Shown here piece after piece: positions 21,323 to 34,008 of a stretch of DNA of 64,000 bases. The notes under the pieces were generated by a model, which was not told the DNA's origin, made no database searches, and was given only the letters and a program-made list of their open reading frames with translations. Origin of the DNA: Axinella damicornis (lineage: Eukaryota > Porifera > Demospongiae > Axinellida > Axinellidae). A program made the translations under genes and the position numbers. The stretch lies in assembly GCA_963931865.1 (NCBI GenBank), contig OZ007518.1, positions 8,236,361-8,300,360 of the forward strand. Reading direction: 5' to 3'. Every line of letters starts with the position of its first letter. Position 1 is the first letter of the stretch.

Positions 21323-24300
21323 GTAAGTTTCATATCCCTGGAAGTGCTAACTTGGGGGGGGGGGGGGGGGGGGGGGTACACTTTAATTCCAGCAAATCCA
21401 TGTCATTTGAATTTGACAGTAGCACAATGCTAGCCTCATTCCCAGGCCTACCCCGTTTCTGTTCTTCGGTTTGCATTGACGGATGCAGAAGAGCGGCGCG
21501 GTGAAAAACAAGGAAGGCCTGATATTATCCATCACGTGATTGATGTCTGGTGGACATAGGGGTGGTGTAGTCTCGGTACCAGACTCCCAACCCAAAAGGG
21601 GAGGGGGAGTCTGGCCGTGTACGTTGCATACATAGCAATTTGCAGTCCGCGGAATTTCGGTGGCATGAATCTGATTGGTTGATTGCTATGTAATTGGGTT
21701 GTGACACGTCACAGGTGGCTAAGTGCTGAGACAGTGAATTGCTCAATTATTCATCTAGCACCTCCTTGAGAGCCTCCGCAACACCTTTAATTGGCACTTA
21801 GGAATCCTCACGCAAGCTGTAGCCCATAATGGCTCTCTGTATGCAACTGTGCCAGACTCCCCCTCCCCCTTTGGTATGGGAGTCTGGTACCGAGACTAAG
21901 GGGTGGTGTGGCCCAAATAAATATAACAAGTGAGTCTTTAAAAGACTTGATGTGTCTCGGCACGACTTGGTATCAGCTAGAATCATGCAGAGGACATGGC
22001 AGCTGCTTATGACTGCAAAACCTGTTAGCTATGAGACTTTCAGCTTAAGTGAGCGTCAATATCCTTGGAGGTTCTGTGTGAGGAAGGGGTGGGTCAGGAA
22101 TGTTCACCCAAGGGTGAAAGCTGTATGGTTGTGTCTGGGCTTGATGTTTAGTCAACACCTTGGCCAATTCTTTCAGCACTTATCTATATAGCTAGCTAGC
22201 TAGAGCTGAGTGAGTTAGTATGCACTTGGGATGTCTGAGTGCAGCACACTGGATGAGTGAGTATTCATTGCTACGTAGCAGCAGTCTTGGTAAGAGGATT
22301 CATGAGCAGCCATGCAAACCCATAATCACTTTTGAAGATCTACTTGTAGGCTATAAATACGTTTGACACCCTATTAAGAGTGTAGAGCATGCAGCACTTG
22401 CGCGGGCGCATTGCGAAAAGTGACGTACGTACGTACCATGTACGTACGTACGTACCTACGCATCCAGCACTGTGTCTCGGCACTTCTGTGCCGAGATAAA
22501 AACTAGCAGACGAAGTTGTGTAGGTTGTCTGAGAGTCTCGACTAGCTGTGGAGCGTTCAAACTGAGCCGACTGGATGATGAACTGCTTCAGGACCTGCTG
22601 AAATGACTACAGGCCACACCCCCTACATCCACCTCACATCCACCTATATAACGTCACTCACATGATGAGTGATACCAGGCCTTCCCCGTTCTTCGCTGCT
22701 CTTCCGCATCCGTGTATTATTGTTAACGCAAACCGAAGAAGAACAGAAAGGACGGGGTAGGCATGGGAACGAGGCCAGCACAATGCCATCATACACGTAG
22801 CAACTATACTGATCATGATTTCGCTCCCAGTAAAGGGAATACAGTAATTAGTGCTGTACTACGATGCTTCAGTAAGAAATTTCACATGAATGAAACTTCA
22901 AATTAGAGCACTCGCAGCAATTTGCAATGGCCTCATGTGAACCAGGACGGGCAAGTACTTCACAGTGAGGACTTACAGCACTTACACTGATAACCGGTGC
23001 AGATCCAGAAGACACAATTATGCACTTTGAGAGTGAATCACTTGTCGAATAACTTCCTGCAGTATAACATTCGACTGCATAGCTGCACTGCAGGGCACGT
23101 CACTGTCACTGCAGAGTACTACATACACTAACTTGCATGTAGCGTATGACAAAACCTGTGACATTGATTGGCCAGAGAGTTGCTGTCAGATGACTTCCGT
23201 TCACAAATCAGGTGCAAGATCTCTGTACAGTCCTAGGACTGCTATATGACCTGACAATCAGCACTGAATACGTTTAATAGGTAATTAAGGTGAATATGAA
23301 TAGTAGCACTGTGAATTTATGTAAAACGTGTCCTACAAGGGCTTCATGTTAAGTACATGTTCATATTCACTGCTGATTGAGTAAGCTGTAGTCATATCTT
23401 ATAGGGATGTAGGTAGCAGGATAATGGCCAAATAAGGCCACGCCTATGTCACAGTCACTAAAGAATAGGTTGGTAGAATTCCTCCCAGTGGTGGTTAGCC
23501 ACCAGTTGACGGATTGACAAGGATTCAGTAAGCACCCTGAATGCAACCACCGCAAGGAAAGAATGCAACATGTGTGACCTGTGCATGCAACAGCCAGGTC
23601 ATGGACCTTTTGTTGCCTCAAAATTGAACTTCATAGGCTAATAGGTACCTAAAGCTGCCGCTCTGGCCAGTTGCTGACAAATTAAAAGGGCTGAAAAGAA
23701 GATGACGAAATCGGTCAATTTGTTTCTCGGCTCCTAACACGCATTCTCGAGTATTTTTGTGAACTGCTAGGCAGTATCATTAATTCTCTCTGCAAGCTTG
23801 GTTTGGGGTTTTGTAGCTCTTTCATGACATGGCTACAGTGCAGAACGTGGAGCCATTGCAAGCATGTGTTAACCTACTGAACTATCATCTAGTTCTTTGT
23901 TTTGATGTAGGGTGAATTCCCCACCTCCTCCCCTAGTAATAATCACAACACCATGCAACACCTATAATGCATGGCATAATATTGAACCTCAGAGCCTGCT
24001 TCCCATGCAGAGGAATAGGTTCCTGGTCCAGCTCCTTCACCCGTGCACTGTCACTTGTCTCTTTTCATGGCCAGTGGAGAAAGTGGTAGAATGAATTTGC
24101 AATTTGCATGGCCACTAATAATGTGGGTACTAATTTTAGCAATTTTAATGAGCGCAGCTGTATACACTAATGACATTATCGAAGACCTGGGTCACTGCCT
24201 GGCCCAAGTCAAGGGGCAGGAGCTGCGAGAGGTCCACCATGTATCAAAGGCTCTCTGTGGCACTGCGACTGGGAAATTCTACGTCTGTATTGTGCACTAT

Positions 24301-27300
24301 CGGCCAGTCAGCCACACCTTTTTTTACCTAAATTCCTTGCTCCTTGTTTTTTGAAACTTCATTTTAAGTATATTGTTGTGTCAATGTATAGTATGTACGT
24401 AGGTAGGAGTAGTCAGAATCTGCCGTGTAACATTAATTGTGTCATTGCATCTCGGTCGCAAACTCAGACTACTACCTACTATGCACTATTGACCTATATA
24501 GTAGTCGAGCCCAGCCAGCCAGTCGTTGTTTGGCACCCTCCCCACTACTTTCACTCGTTTGTATCGATGTGTTTCATTTTTTTCTCTCATTATTTGTATC
24601 ACCATATAATTACTGAGGCAATACTTCAGTAACTAACTATGTTCTTTTTTCCTCCTTCCTTTGAGTCCCACCATTTGCACCAGTTTGTTGTATTTATGCA
24701 TTATTGAAATTGATGCATTGTTGCATAGCTAAAACAATTATACATCGCAACAAATTATGGCTGATTGTGGTAAATCGATAAGCGCAGGTGTTCTGTTGCT
24801 GTTAACCTGAAAGGCTGAAGAACATTTTTTATCTCTTCGGCCAGAAAAAGGAAGTTGCAGGTCTCTAGTGCATGGGACCTCTTTGGAAAACTACTTACTG
24901 TACAAGTACTGCAGTGCTTTCTCATGTATCTCAATCCGTTTGACAATTCAATTTCTGTAGATAAACCTCCAAAGATCACAACTCATCCAAAAGAGCTAAA
25001 GGATGCCATTCCAGGCAAGCCTGTATCATTCACTGTCCAAGCCACTGGAACTGAGCCTATAAGCTACCAGTGGCAGTGGAAACCCATTGAGAAGGAAGAT
25101 GGGAGCGAGGAGTGGCAGAACCTCTCCAGAAGTGGCTCTATTCAAGGAGCAGATACTCCCAAACTGACGTTCTCTGGCAGTGAATCCTGCAGGGAAGGGC
25201 TGTATCGATGCACAGTCACTAACTGTGCTGGAGAAGTACTATCTGAATGTGCTGAACACATTGTTGGTGAGTAGTGGTCAGCCTGTGCTTGTGTTTAATA
25301 ACAGTAGTTCTTAGGAATCACTTTGTAGCAATGCACTGCATGTTATTCCAGTGCCTATAGCTATAGTGTATCCACAGCCATGCAGTTGACATCCTAGTTG
25401 CAACCTGCTCACTTGCATTTGCACACATGCAGGAATAATCACTGATGTACGTCATTTGTTGAGTGAACTCAGTACAGTCAGCAAATGGTTTCTCCTGGGC
25501 ATCTACTTGGGATTTCATCCTTCAAAATTGGATGAATTTATAGCTGATTATAAAACCACTGAAGATTGTCGTATCCAGATGCTGATTGAGTGGCAAAGGC
25601 GTGTAGTTCCAACTTGGTCTGCTGTGATCAAGGCGTTAGTGGGAATAAGGAGAGGCCAACTTGCCTCTCACCTCGCTGCAAAGTATGGTACGTGTTTCAA
25701 TTGTATATGACCTGTGCAGGGACAACTGAACTAGACTATTATTATATTGTAAATGCTGTCCTTTTATTTTCACCAGGAATCCCCCTTCCAGAGACAGCTG
25801 ATGATAGCCCTTTGGAAGCAATGGAAATAGCAGATGCAACACAGAAGGAGGTGAGGTGACAGTGTTTTGAATTATACTCCACACAATTGACCGCTGGTTT
25901 ATCATCACTCATTAAGATTGAAGGATCGGAGTTGACTGCTGAAATCCGTCAACTCAGAGAAGAAGTTTGTAAACTAGGTGGAAGACTAACAGAGACTGAC
26001 CAACTTCTGAAGACCTCAAGAGATTCGCAGGTGCCTCTGAACGAGAAGGTAAACACCACAGTGAGTGAGCTGGCCAATCGTCGGGAGGAGGTTCAGAAAA
26101 TTGTTGAAGAGAGAGAGAGGATTGATGTGGAACTGAAGTGCAAGCAACGTGACTCCCAGTTACTTTCAGAAATGAAAATGGATTTGGCTAATAGTGCCGA
26201 GAAATGCCAACTTATGAAAAAGTTGATTGATGACATGACAAAAGAAATCAAAAGGTTGGAGGAAAAGCTGGAAAAAAAAAACTACAAACTTAAAGTTGTT
26301 AAAGAAGAAACCCGAGAATTGCAAAAGAACTTGTCCAAGCTTCAAGCTGAACTTGACGAAAAGCACGAAGAAGTAAAAAAGCTGCGGAAAGAGAAAGAAG
26401 TCTTGTGTAAATCTAGGATGGAGAAAATTGTTAGCATCATATTCACCCCGGCATATGATCAAGAAGAGATGAAGGTAGATATACTTATAGCATTCTGTAT
26501 CAGTTTTGGTATAAATTTTAGTGTATATGATGACATCTTGTATTTCCTCAGAAACAATTGATCACAACTAAAGAAGAGTTGAAGCACAAGTCACAACAGA
26601 TTGAAGATCACAACTTAAGTATCAGCCAACTGACTAACGAGGTTGCAGTTTTGTCAAGTTCACTCCAAGAGAAGGAAACTACCATCTCTCAACTTCAGAA
26701 TGCATACCAGCAAGTCACTAGCACCCCACAACAGCTGTCAGAGGTGATCACACTGATAGCTCAGATTGCTGAACTAAAGCAGAGGTTGCAGGAAGCAGAG
26801 GATCAGAAGCAGCAGGTTGTTTTGGAGAGGGAGGGCACAGTTCAAGAGTTTGAGGCCATGCAGACATTAGAAGTGCAGCTTCACAAACGTGTCGGTAAGT
26901 TACAATTACTGCATGTAATGGGGTATTTATACCCATAATATTAGGCTACTTGCATGATTGTATTTCCTATAATAGACAAACCTCCTGAGGTCACAAATCA
27001 TCCCAAAAGCCTACAAGAAGTTCCCCCAGGCAAAACAGTGGCATTTACCATCCAAACTACTGGAACAGAGCCTCTAAGCTACCTGTGGAGATGGAAGCCA
27101 GCTGTGAGGGAGCATGGGAGTGAGGAATGGCAGACATGTGATGTGGAAAAGTTTTCAGGAGCAGAAACCTCCACGCTGACCATCCTCAGTGTTCAGAAGT
27201 TGAACGAAGGGAGTTACTGCTGTGTTATACACAATTATGCTGGCAGCAGGACTTCCAAACCAGCTACCATTAACGTTGGTAAGAGTACAAACACCTGTAG

Positions 27301-30300
27301 CTATGCTTATACTTTTGTAACAAGCACACACCTATACCTCTGCTGTTTTACACAGCTGATCCCCCCAGGATCACTACTCATCCTCAAGAGTTAAATGATG
27401 CTGTCCCAGGCAAACCTGTGACATTCACTATCCGAGCCACTGGTACAGAACCTCTGGACTACCAATGGCAGTGGAAACCAGCTGGAGAAGGGAGTAGCAG
27501 TGGGGAGTGGCAGTTATGTGATGTAGGGAGGTTTCCAGGAGCAGACAGCTCCACACTAACTATCTCCAGTGTGCAGAAATCGAATCAAGGGAGCTTCCGC
27601 TGTGCCATCAGCAACTGTGCTGGGAGCCAGACATCAGAACCAGCTAAACTTGCTGTTGGTATGAATGTAATTTGTTAAATCTTTTGTGTGGAGTATCACA
27701 TGACTGTCTGCTTTCTGTTTGAACATGCATACAGCTGATCCTCCCAGAATCACCCGTCATCCTCAAGAGTTAAACAGGGTTGTTCCAGGTAAAGCTGTTA
27801 CATTCACTGTCCAGGCCACTGGAACCAACCCTCTGCAGTACCAGTGGCAACAAAACAGAGTTGTGCAAGAGGGTGGGAGTGAGCAGTGGCAGCAGTGTGA
27901 TGCAGGAAGATATCCAGATGCAACTACCCCCAAACTAATCATCTCCAATGTGCAGAAGCTGAATGAAGGAAGCTATTGTTGTGTTGTTAGCAACTGCGCT
28001 GGTACACAGACTTCCAAATCAGCTGAACTTAGTGTTGGTAAGAGTCTACAGACATCTATAATAGCTTCGGTATGAAGTGTGATATCATCATTATATCATT
28101 ATACTGTTTCTACCTCCAGCTGATCCTCCCAGCATCACTGAACATCCACAGGAGTTGAGTGGAGTTGTCCCAAATAAGGCTGTATCGTTCACGGTCCGAG
28201 CCACAGGAACGGAACCGCTGAGCTACAACTGGCAGTGGAAACCAGCTGGTGAAAAGAGTAGCCATGATGAGTGGCAGTTGTGTGATGTAGGGAGGTTTCC
28301 AGGAGCATACAGCTCCATGCTAACCATCTTAAGCGTGGAGAAATCAAACGAAGGGAGCTTCCGCTGTGCCATCAGCAACTGTGCTGGGAGCCAGACTTCC
28401 AAACCAGCTAAACTTGCTGTTGGTATGAATGTAATTTCTTAAACCTTTTGTGTGGAGTATCACATGACTGTCTGCTTTCTGTTTGAACATCCATACAGCT
28501 GATCCTCCCAGAATCACCAGTCATCCTGAAGAGTTAGACATGGTTGTTCCAGGCAAAGCTGTTACATTCACTATCCAGGCCACTGGAACCAACCCTCTGC
28601 AGTACCAGTGGCAACAAAACAGAGTTGTGCAAGAGGGTGGGAGTGAGCAGTGGCAGCAGTGTGATGCACAGAGCTTTCCGAATGCGAACAGCCCAAAACT
28701 AACTATTTCCATTGTGCAGAAGCTGAACAAAGGAAGCTATCGTTGTGTTGTTAGCAACTGTGCTGGCACACAGACTTCCGAACCCGCTAAACTTAGTGTT
28801 GGTAAGATTCCACAGCTTTGGTATGAAGTGCAAAACCTACGACATTATTATGATTTCTATTTCTACCTCCAGCTGATCCTCCTAGCATCACGAAACATCC
28901 ACAGGAGTTGAGTGGAGTTGTCCCAAATAAGGCTGTATCATTCACTGTCCGAGCCACTGGAACAGAACCGCTGAGCTACAACTGGCAGTGGAAACCAACT
29001 GGAGAGGAGAGTAGCCATGATGAGTGGCAGTTGTGTGATGTTGGGAGGTTTCCAGGAGCCGACAACTCCACACTAACCATCACAAGTGTGGAGAAATCAG
29101 ATGAAGGGAGCTTCCACTGTGCTATCAGCAACTGTGCTGGAAGCCAGACATCAAAACCAGTTAAACTTGCTGTTGGTATGAATCTAATTTGTTAAACCTC
29201 TTGTGTGGAGTATCACATGACTGTCTGCTTTCTGTTTAAACATGCATACAGCTGATCCTCCCAGAATCACCAGTCATCCTCAAGAGTTAAACAGGGTTGT
29301 CCCAGGCAAACCTGTTACATTTACTGTCCGAGCCACTGGAACCAACCCTCTGCAGTACCAGTGGCAGCAAAATCGAGCTCTGGAGGAGGGTGGAAATGAG
29401 GAGTGGCAGCAGTGTGATGCAGAGAGCTTTCCAAATTCGAACAGCCCAAAACTAACTATTTCCATTGTGCAGAAGCTGAGTGAAGGAAGCTATCGTTGTG
29501 TTGTTAGCAACTGTGCTGGCACACAGACTTCCGAACCCGCTAAACTTAGTGTTGGTAAGATTCCACAGCTTTGGTATGAAGTGCAAAACCTACGACATTA
29601 TTATGATTTCTATTTCTACCTCCAGTTGATCCTCCTAGCATCACTGAACATCCACAGGAGTTAAATGGCATTGTCCCAAATAAGCCTGTATCACTCACGG
29701 TCCGAGCGACTGGAACGGAACCGCTGAGCTACAACTGGCAGTGGAAACCAGCTGGTGAAGAGAGTAGCCATGATGAGTGGCAGTTTTGTGATGTAGGGCG
29801 TTTTCCAGGAGCAGACAGCTTCATACTAACCATCTCCAGCATGCAGAAGTCAAATGAAGGGAGCTTCCGCTGTACTATCAGCAACTGTGCTGGGAGCCAG
29901 ACTTCAAAAGCAGCTAAACTTTTTGTTGGTAAGTCCTGTTCATGCCCGACATGCACAGCACAGCACACAACACTCGACTATCTATACGTGGTTGGGCAAC
30001 TGTGTGAGAGAAGCATGGTCAGGACAACTGTGCATGCACATAACAGGAGCGGGGAGACACAAACTTCGGAACATACCGACTAACATGCATGCACTTGGTA
30101 TTAGCCAAATGATGATTCATTGGATATGTGGCCAGCATGCCCATGGAAACAACATGAGAGACAAAAATTGTGATGGAAAACAGTATAGCTAGCTACCTGA
30201 GACAAGACCATCTGACTAGGGTCCATGTGACCAGCATGGTGTCACAAGCTGACACCTTAATTATGATTCCTTCGCAGGAAATCTGTAGGAACCACCACAA

Positions 30301-33300
30301 TTTACTACGCATGAGGCTGGGACTCTTGAACCCTTGCCACCCTCTCTGCACGCTTGTTCTCGCATGAGAATACTGCTTATTGGCAGCAAGAGTTGCTGCA
30401 CAGAGAATGGTTACAGTAAACCACTAGCTTTGAGTGCATACTACTATCATAGTCTAGAAACACATGCATTGTATGCCTCTGTTACCCTTAACTGCATCAT
30501 TGATGCATTCCAATGTCCATATCTCGCACCAACTCCGCACCCAGTGCATTCATGGACGGTGTCCCAAATAGGAGTTCATTTTCTGTCTACATTTTGTATG
30601 ATAACTAGCTACATTACTCCCACACTTTGCTTTCTGTTTCTGTATTGTGTAGCTGATCCTCCCGGAATCCCCAGTCATTCTAAAGCATTAAAGGATGCTG
30701 TTCCAGACACACCTACCAGTTTAACTACCAGGGTCAGGCCGAAAGAGTCTGAGGTTAGTGCTATACAAGTTCAAACTACATATAACATAATGTTTGAGTC
30801 CTTTGGATTGGCCTACAGAGATTCTGACTACACCGCCTTGATCGCTATATATCATGCGCTGACCTGAACGTAAAAAGTTGGTGCTGAAACTCACCTTGGT
30901 GGTGGAGATATGAACGCTTTTGTCTCACCGTTGGCCGGCCGCCATTGCTCGAGCGCTCTCTTCGACTTCCGGTGGCAGTACTGTTCTTAGGAAAGGCACA
31001 CGAAGGTTCTGACCACACGGCTGTGATCACTGTCATTCACTGACGCCGAAACTCACCGTGCTGGCTAAGTTGTGAGTGCTGTAATAATGCCATCCTTTTC
31101 ATGCTTTTGGTCGCTATTGCCGCGATCGACTGAGCATGGTTGCCACGTGGCATGTGCGTTAATTAGAACGAATTGCAATACTTAGCTTGCACGACGGCGA
31201 GTCGCAACCGCGGTTGCAACGCGCTTGAGAGTATGCACTCTAAACTAGAGGTGTTCATAGAACACATACCCCGCGCTGAACGTCAGGATGCATGCGGTGC
31301 AGCTACAGTCGACGTGACATCTCTGCCGATGCGCATCGAACAGGGCGGCTATTGCGTTAGCCTCGTTCCCAGGCCCCTGGGAACGAGGCTACTATCGCAT
31401 ATATGTATGGCCGGCCATATCCAAGGTGTGGGAGTGACCGCTTACCGTATATACAACATAATTATATTGTGAAGCTGGAGAGGTGGGGCCAAACGTTACG
31501 AATAATAGGAAATAGCTGGAAAAACAGCCGAAACAATAGCCACGATGTCTGTGAAGTACATAGATCGTGAGAAAACACTGTTTCCTAGCGGTCATCTCGA
31601 AGCATGAAGTTTCCAAATGCACTGCGTGTCTTGTTCTTGATGGGACTCTGAGGTCACGAAGAGGTGGAGCCAATGTTATGAATAGTTATGAAAAGTAGGA
31701 ATTAGCCTAAATACAGCGAAACGGAGCGCCTTGACTTCAGTCAGGCACATATAGAGCAGTTTTTTGCTATTTGCTATTGTTTGACTCCATTTCGATGGTT
31801 TATGAGGGTCTATGTGGCGAGATTTCAATTTTTTTCGCCTGACAGACAGACAACAGACGACTGACTGACTGACTGACTGACTGACTGACTGACGGACAAA
31901 ACCGATTGCTTAACCCCGCTTCGCGCATGCGCGCGCGGGGTAATAATATCTGATCTTCCCTATATATAGCTATCATGGTACTCACGTGATGTGTGATAAT
32001 TGGAACAAACTGTCACACTTAGCTCACTAGCTACTGGTAGGGAAATAAAACTTTCCAAAAATTCCTGAGCACAGTGGAGGACGTGGAGAGATTCTGACTA
32101 CACCATCATCATTCTAATTTTTGACTAACCCAAACGTATAATATTTGTGCAGAAACTGATCTTTGTGGTGGAGTTATGGCTTTTGTCTTTTTGGGCGGCC
32201 ACTCCTTGTGTGGGTGGATTTTTTTTCCGTTCCGGATCCGCTGGGAATGAGACAGCCACGTGGCACGTAGAGCTTGTCACGCCTATGCCCGACCGGCAAC
32301 CTTGGAGCTGTAAGTACGTGCTGGTGGATGCAATCAGAGTCTGCTCAGGGTGAAAGTGAATACCGAAGTACCATTCTGAAGGGTGAGCTTGCCCCGCCGG
32401 TGAGATGCCACGGCTACCAGGTGTGCGGTGGCTATTTACGAATGCCCTACAACGGTTCTGACTATACCATACGATGATTGTGATCGCTACCATGTAGCTA
32501 CTGACCAAACGTACGATTTTGGTGCTGAACTCACCTTGGTGGTGGAGATACAAGTGCTTTTGTCTTCCCGTCGGCCGCCATTGCTCGAGCGCTCTCACCG
32601 ACTTGCCATTGACAGTAGCTAGATATACAGCTCTCACGAAAGACCCACAATAGATTCTGATCGACCACAATATGAATCTGATAATGTGTATTCCCAAGGT
32701 TGACCCACCCCATAGTTAATTCTTCATGGCCCATATTCTTTCAGTCTCAAGAATCCTTAACCATAATTTCTGTTCCCTTGCGTTGCTGGGCTCGAAACTG
32801 CTCTCACAGGTAATTTCAGCCATCCTAAGCAGATGCGTGACTCTAACCACACCTACCAATTAACAAACTTGCTGGGTGTCTCTAATCACCAGACTGGAAA
32901 GGTGGAGTGGAAAATCAAATGGACTACGGAATCTTGAAAAAATGCCCAGAAACATTTTTCCATAGCACTTCCCAGCTCTGTTGTGTGACTATTTACTTAC
33001 TAACCTACTCATAGCCAGCTCTGCCTCATATTGGCCTGCATTCATGCCTCCTCCTTGGGGCCAAAGGTCACGTGCATATATATTCATTCTGTATGTGGAT
33101 AGCAGCCTTAATTGCAATGAAGGAGACTTTTCTGAGGTCTGACTGAGTGGAAAAGGATGAAAGAAGCTAGAACAGTTACACGGTGTGAAATGGTGCCATC
33201 TGCTGTACAAAAGTCCATATTCAAGTCCAGTGATTAGAGACACCCATCACCTGCTACAAGTTTAAAACTTTAATGTGTGTGGTCATGCAAGTTCATAGAA

Positions 33301-34008
33301 AAACACCATGCCAATGGTGCTTCTGAACAAAACAATTTGTTTTGTTTCCTAGTTTCATACTGCAGCGTCAGTGATGGCTGAAAGAGGAGTTGACATGAGT
33401 GTCAACGCTGAAGGAGATGACCAGCGTGAGAGACATCATGTTAGACTTAGACAAAATCTTGGAGGAAGGGCTTCAAGTCGCATACTTGTACGAGCTGGTC
33501 AGGAAGAAGAAGGTATGGAGTAACAACTGGACCAGGCATTGTCTTAATATCAAACGTAATTGTGCTACCTTATAGTAGGAACTTTTTTTGCAAGGAACGC
33601 ATTTTCAGTTTTTCCATGTCATGCACACAATTGAGATGGCCAGAATTATGATCTCATTCTGCTTTGCTTCATGACATAGCCTCTTACCTTTGCTTCCACG
33701 CTGAAGTGCATGCTGAGTTCTCTAGTATAGTACACTGAGTTCTTTGTAAAGTTCTTGCCCGGGTCTTTTGTAACATTTTTGAGTTGTAACCCCCTAGCCT
33801 GAAAATTTGTGTTCTTATATTTTGTGTAGTTGCAAGCGGTATGGAATTTGCAAAATTACAGCAAAGTATCGAAAAATTTTGGAAGATGTTAACAGCTAAA
33901 TCTGAAGCGCTCTGTAGAAGCCTCTTGCGGTTAGCTGTTTACATAATGTTTTACACAGTGTTTACATGTGGTTTCCATGTGGTGTGGATACTCTTCATAC
34001 ATAGCTAA
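20737..34008 (+). CDS. Ig / Death domain / coiled-coil / Ig8 protein with transmembrane tail
   Basis: Exons: 20737-21322, 24961-25266, 25433-25687, 25777-25850, 25917-26474, 26552-26894, eight Ig exons 26976-29928, 30653-30753, 33353-33512, 33830-34008. All phases match, giving about 1,661 residues. Order: unrecognised region (1-195, no signal peptide seen), Ig (196-297), Death (298-382), linker, coiled coil (408-708), eight Ig (709-1517), truncated Ig (to 1549), basic linker, hydrophobic helix near the C-terminus. The start could also be the ATG at 20743. Without a signal peptide the protein should be cytosolic and tail-anchored. Death plus Ig domains recall MALT1, but no caspase-like domain is present. 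The exon at 30653-30753 ends in phase 0, as the GTPase exon at 36360 begins, so the locus may continue as one gene to 60311. Role in innate immunity or apoptosis is inferred. Confidence 0.72.
21428..22776. mobile_element. Foldback element with ~110-bp arms, containing a nested one
   Basis: The left arm GCCTCATTCCCAGGCCTACC continues through TTCTGTTCTTCGGTTTGC. The right arm is its inverse at about 22670-22776. Inside, 21566-21899 is a second inverted pair (TCTCGGTACCAGACTCCC / GGGAGTCTGGTACCGAGA). It lies in the first intron of the Death/Ig gene. Confidence 0.8.
22777..24960. other. Remainder of the 3.6-kb first intron
   Basis: No exon that I can support. 24070-24354 is open and includes a hydrophobic stretch but has no good donor. 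(ACGT)n palindromes lie just upstream at 22424-22455. Confidence 0.5.
24961..25266 (+). CDS. Ig domain exon 1
   Basis: 306 nt, phase 1-1. I-set-like: KPPKITTHPKELKD, Trp in YQWQWKP, second Cys in GLYRCTVTNCAGE. The first Cys position is not canonical: like the other Ig copies here it has SFTVQATG where Cys is usual, so the intradomain disulphide is probably absent, as expected for a cytosolic Ig fold. Confidence 0.85.
25433..25687 (+). CDS. Death domain exon
   Basis: 255 nt, phase 1-1, about 85 residues. Begins ITDVRHLLSELSTVSKWFLL, continues GIYLGFHPSKLDEFIADY, IQMLIEWQRRVVPTWSAVIK and ends GQLASHLAAKYG. The W-x2-LG-x-L, mid-domain W and PTW-x-x-x-I-x-AL pattern is diagnostic of the Death-domain superfamily. 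Homotypic assembly with other Death-fold proteins is the family's function. Confidence 0.88.
25777..26894 (+). CDS. Linker and coiled-coil exons
   Basis: Exons 25777-25850, 25917-26474, 26552-26894. After an acidic linker (PETADDSPLEAMEIADA) comes about 300 residues of Lys/Glu/Leu heptads, for example ELTAEIRQLREEVCKLGGRL, TKEIKRLEEKLEKKNYKLK and QLTNEVAVLSSSLQEKE. This predicts a long parallel coiled coil between the Death domain and the Ig array. Confidence 0.85.
26976..29928 (+). CDS. Array of eight Ig exons, each 303 nt
   Basis: Exons at 26976-27278, 27356-27658, 27735-28037, 28120-28422, 28499-28801, 28873-29175, 29252-29554 and 29626-29928. Every exon is exactly 303 nt and phase 1-1, with introns of 71-82 nt. 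Domains alternate between an A type (YNWQWKPAGE, EWQLCDVGRFPGA, SFRCAISNCAGSQTS) and a B type (YQWQQNRVVQEGG, QWQQCDA, SYRCVVSNCAGTQTSE). The repeat period of 753 bp is exact for the last copies (28120 to 28873 to 29626), introns included, so the A-B pair is the unit of recent tandem duplication. Confidence 0.9.
30653..30753 (+). CDS. Truncated Ig exon acting as phase adaptor
   Basis: 101 nt encoding ADPPGIPSHSKALKDAVPDT and a short tail to KESE, ending in phase 0 before GTTAGT. It is only the first third of an Ig domain, without the Trp or the second Cys. It converts the phase-1 Ig run to phase 0, compatible with both 33353 (tail) and 36360 (GTPase). Confidence 0.6.
30754..33352. repeat. Intron with three related repeat copies and a dispersed element
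   Basis: Copies of one repeat lie at about 30817-31075, 32087-32230 and 32455-32640, sharing GATTCTGACTACACC, CTCACCTTGGTGGTGGAGAT and CGGCCGCCATTGCTCGAGCG. The element at 31237-31945 contains a GACT tetranucleotide run (31860-31890) and the palindrome GCGCATGCGCGC. It has an inverted copy at 53995-54632. Confidence 0.75.
31237..31945. mobile_element. Dispersed repeat, copy inverted at 53995-54632
   Basis: Shares AGGTGTTCATAGAACACATA, GGCCAAACGTTACGAATAAT-like sequence, TTGATGGGACTCTGAGGTCA and AAAACCGATTGCTTAACCCC with the distant inverted copy. A small hairpin of the GCCTCGTTCCCAGGC family is inserted at 31357-31393, present only in this copy. A fragment recurs at about 59878-59930. Confidence 0.8.
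33353..34008 (+). CDS. Basic linker and transmembrane-tail exons
   Basis: Exons 33353-33512 (with QRERHHVRLRQNLGG and SSRILVRAGQEEE) and 33830-34008, the latter with FAKLQQSIEKFWKMLTAK followed by the hydrophobic LLRLAVYIMFYTVFTCGF and VVWILFIHS, then stop. This looks like a tail anchor. An ATG in the first exon (MAERGVDMSVN) could instead start a separate small gene of about 105 residues. Confidence 0.5.

Noticed and set aside
22424..22456. (ACGT)n palindrome as a regulatory element
   Set aside because: Simple alternating repeat with no supporting context.
24043..24354. Open stretch with a hydrophobic helix (WPLIMWVLILAILMSAAVY) before the first Ig exon
   Set aside because: No suitable donor in phase, and exon 21322 already joins exon 24961 in phase. 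Kept as non-coding, though a separate small exon is not excluded.
30334..30650. Open frame upstream of the truncated Ig exon
   Set aside because: Covers intron sequence only; the acceptor at 30651-30652 and similarity to the other Ig exon starts define the exon.
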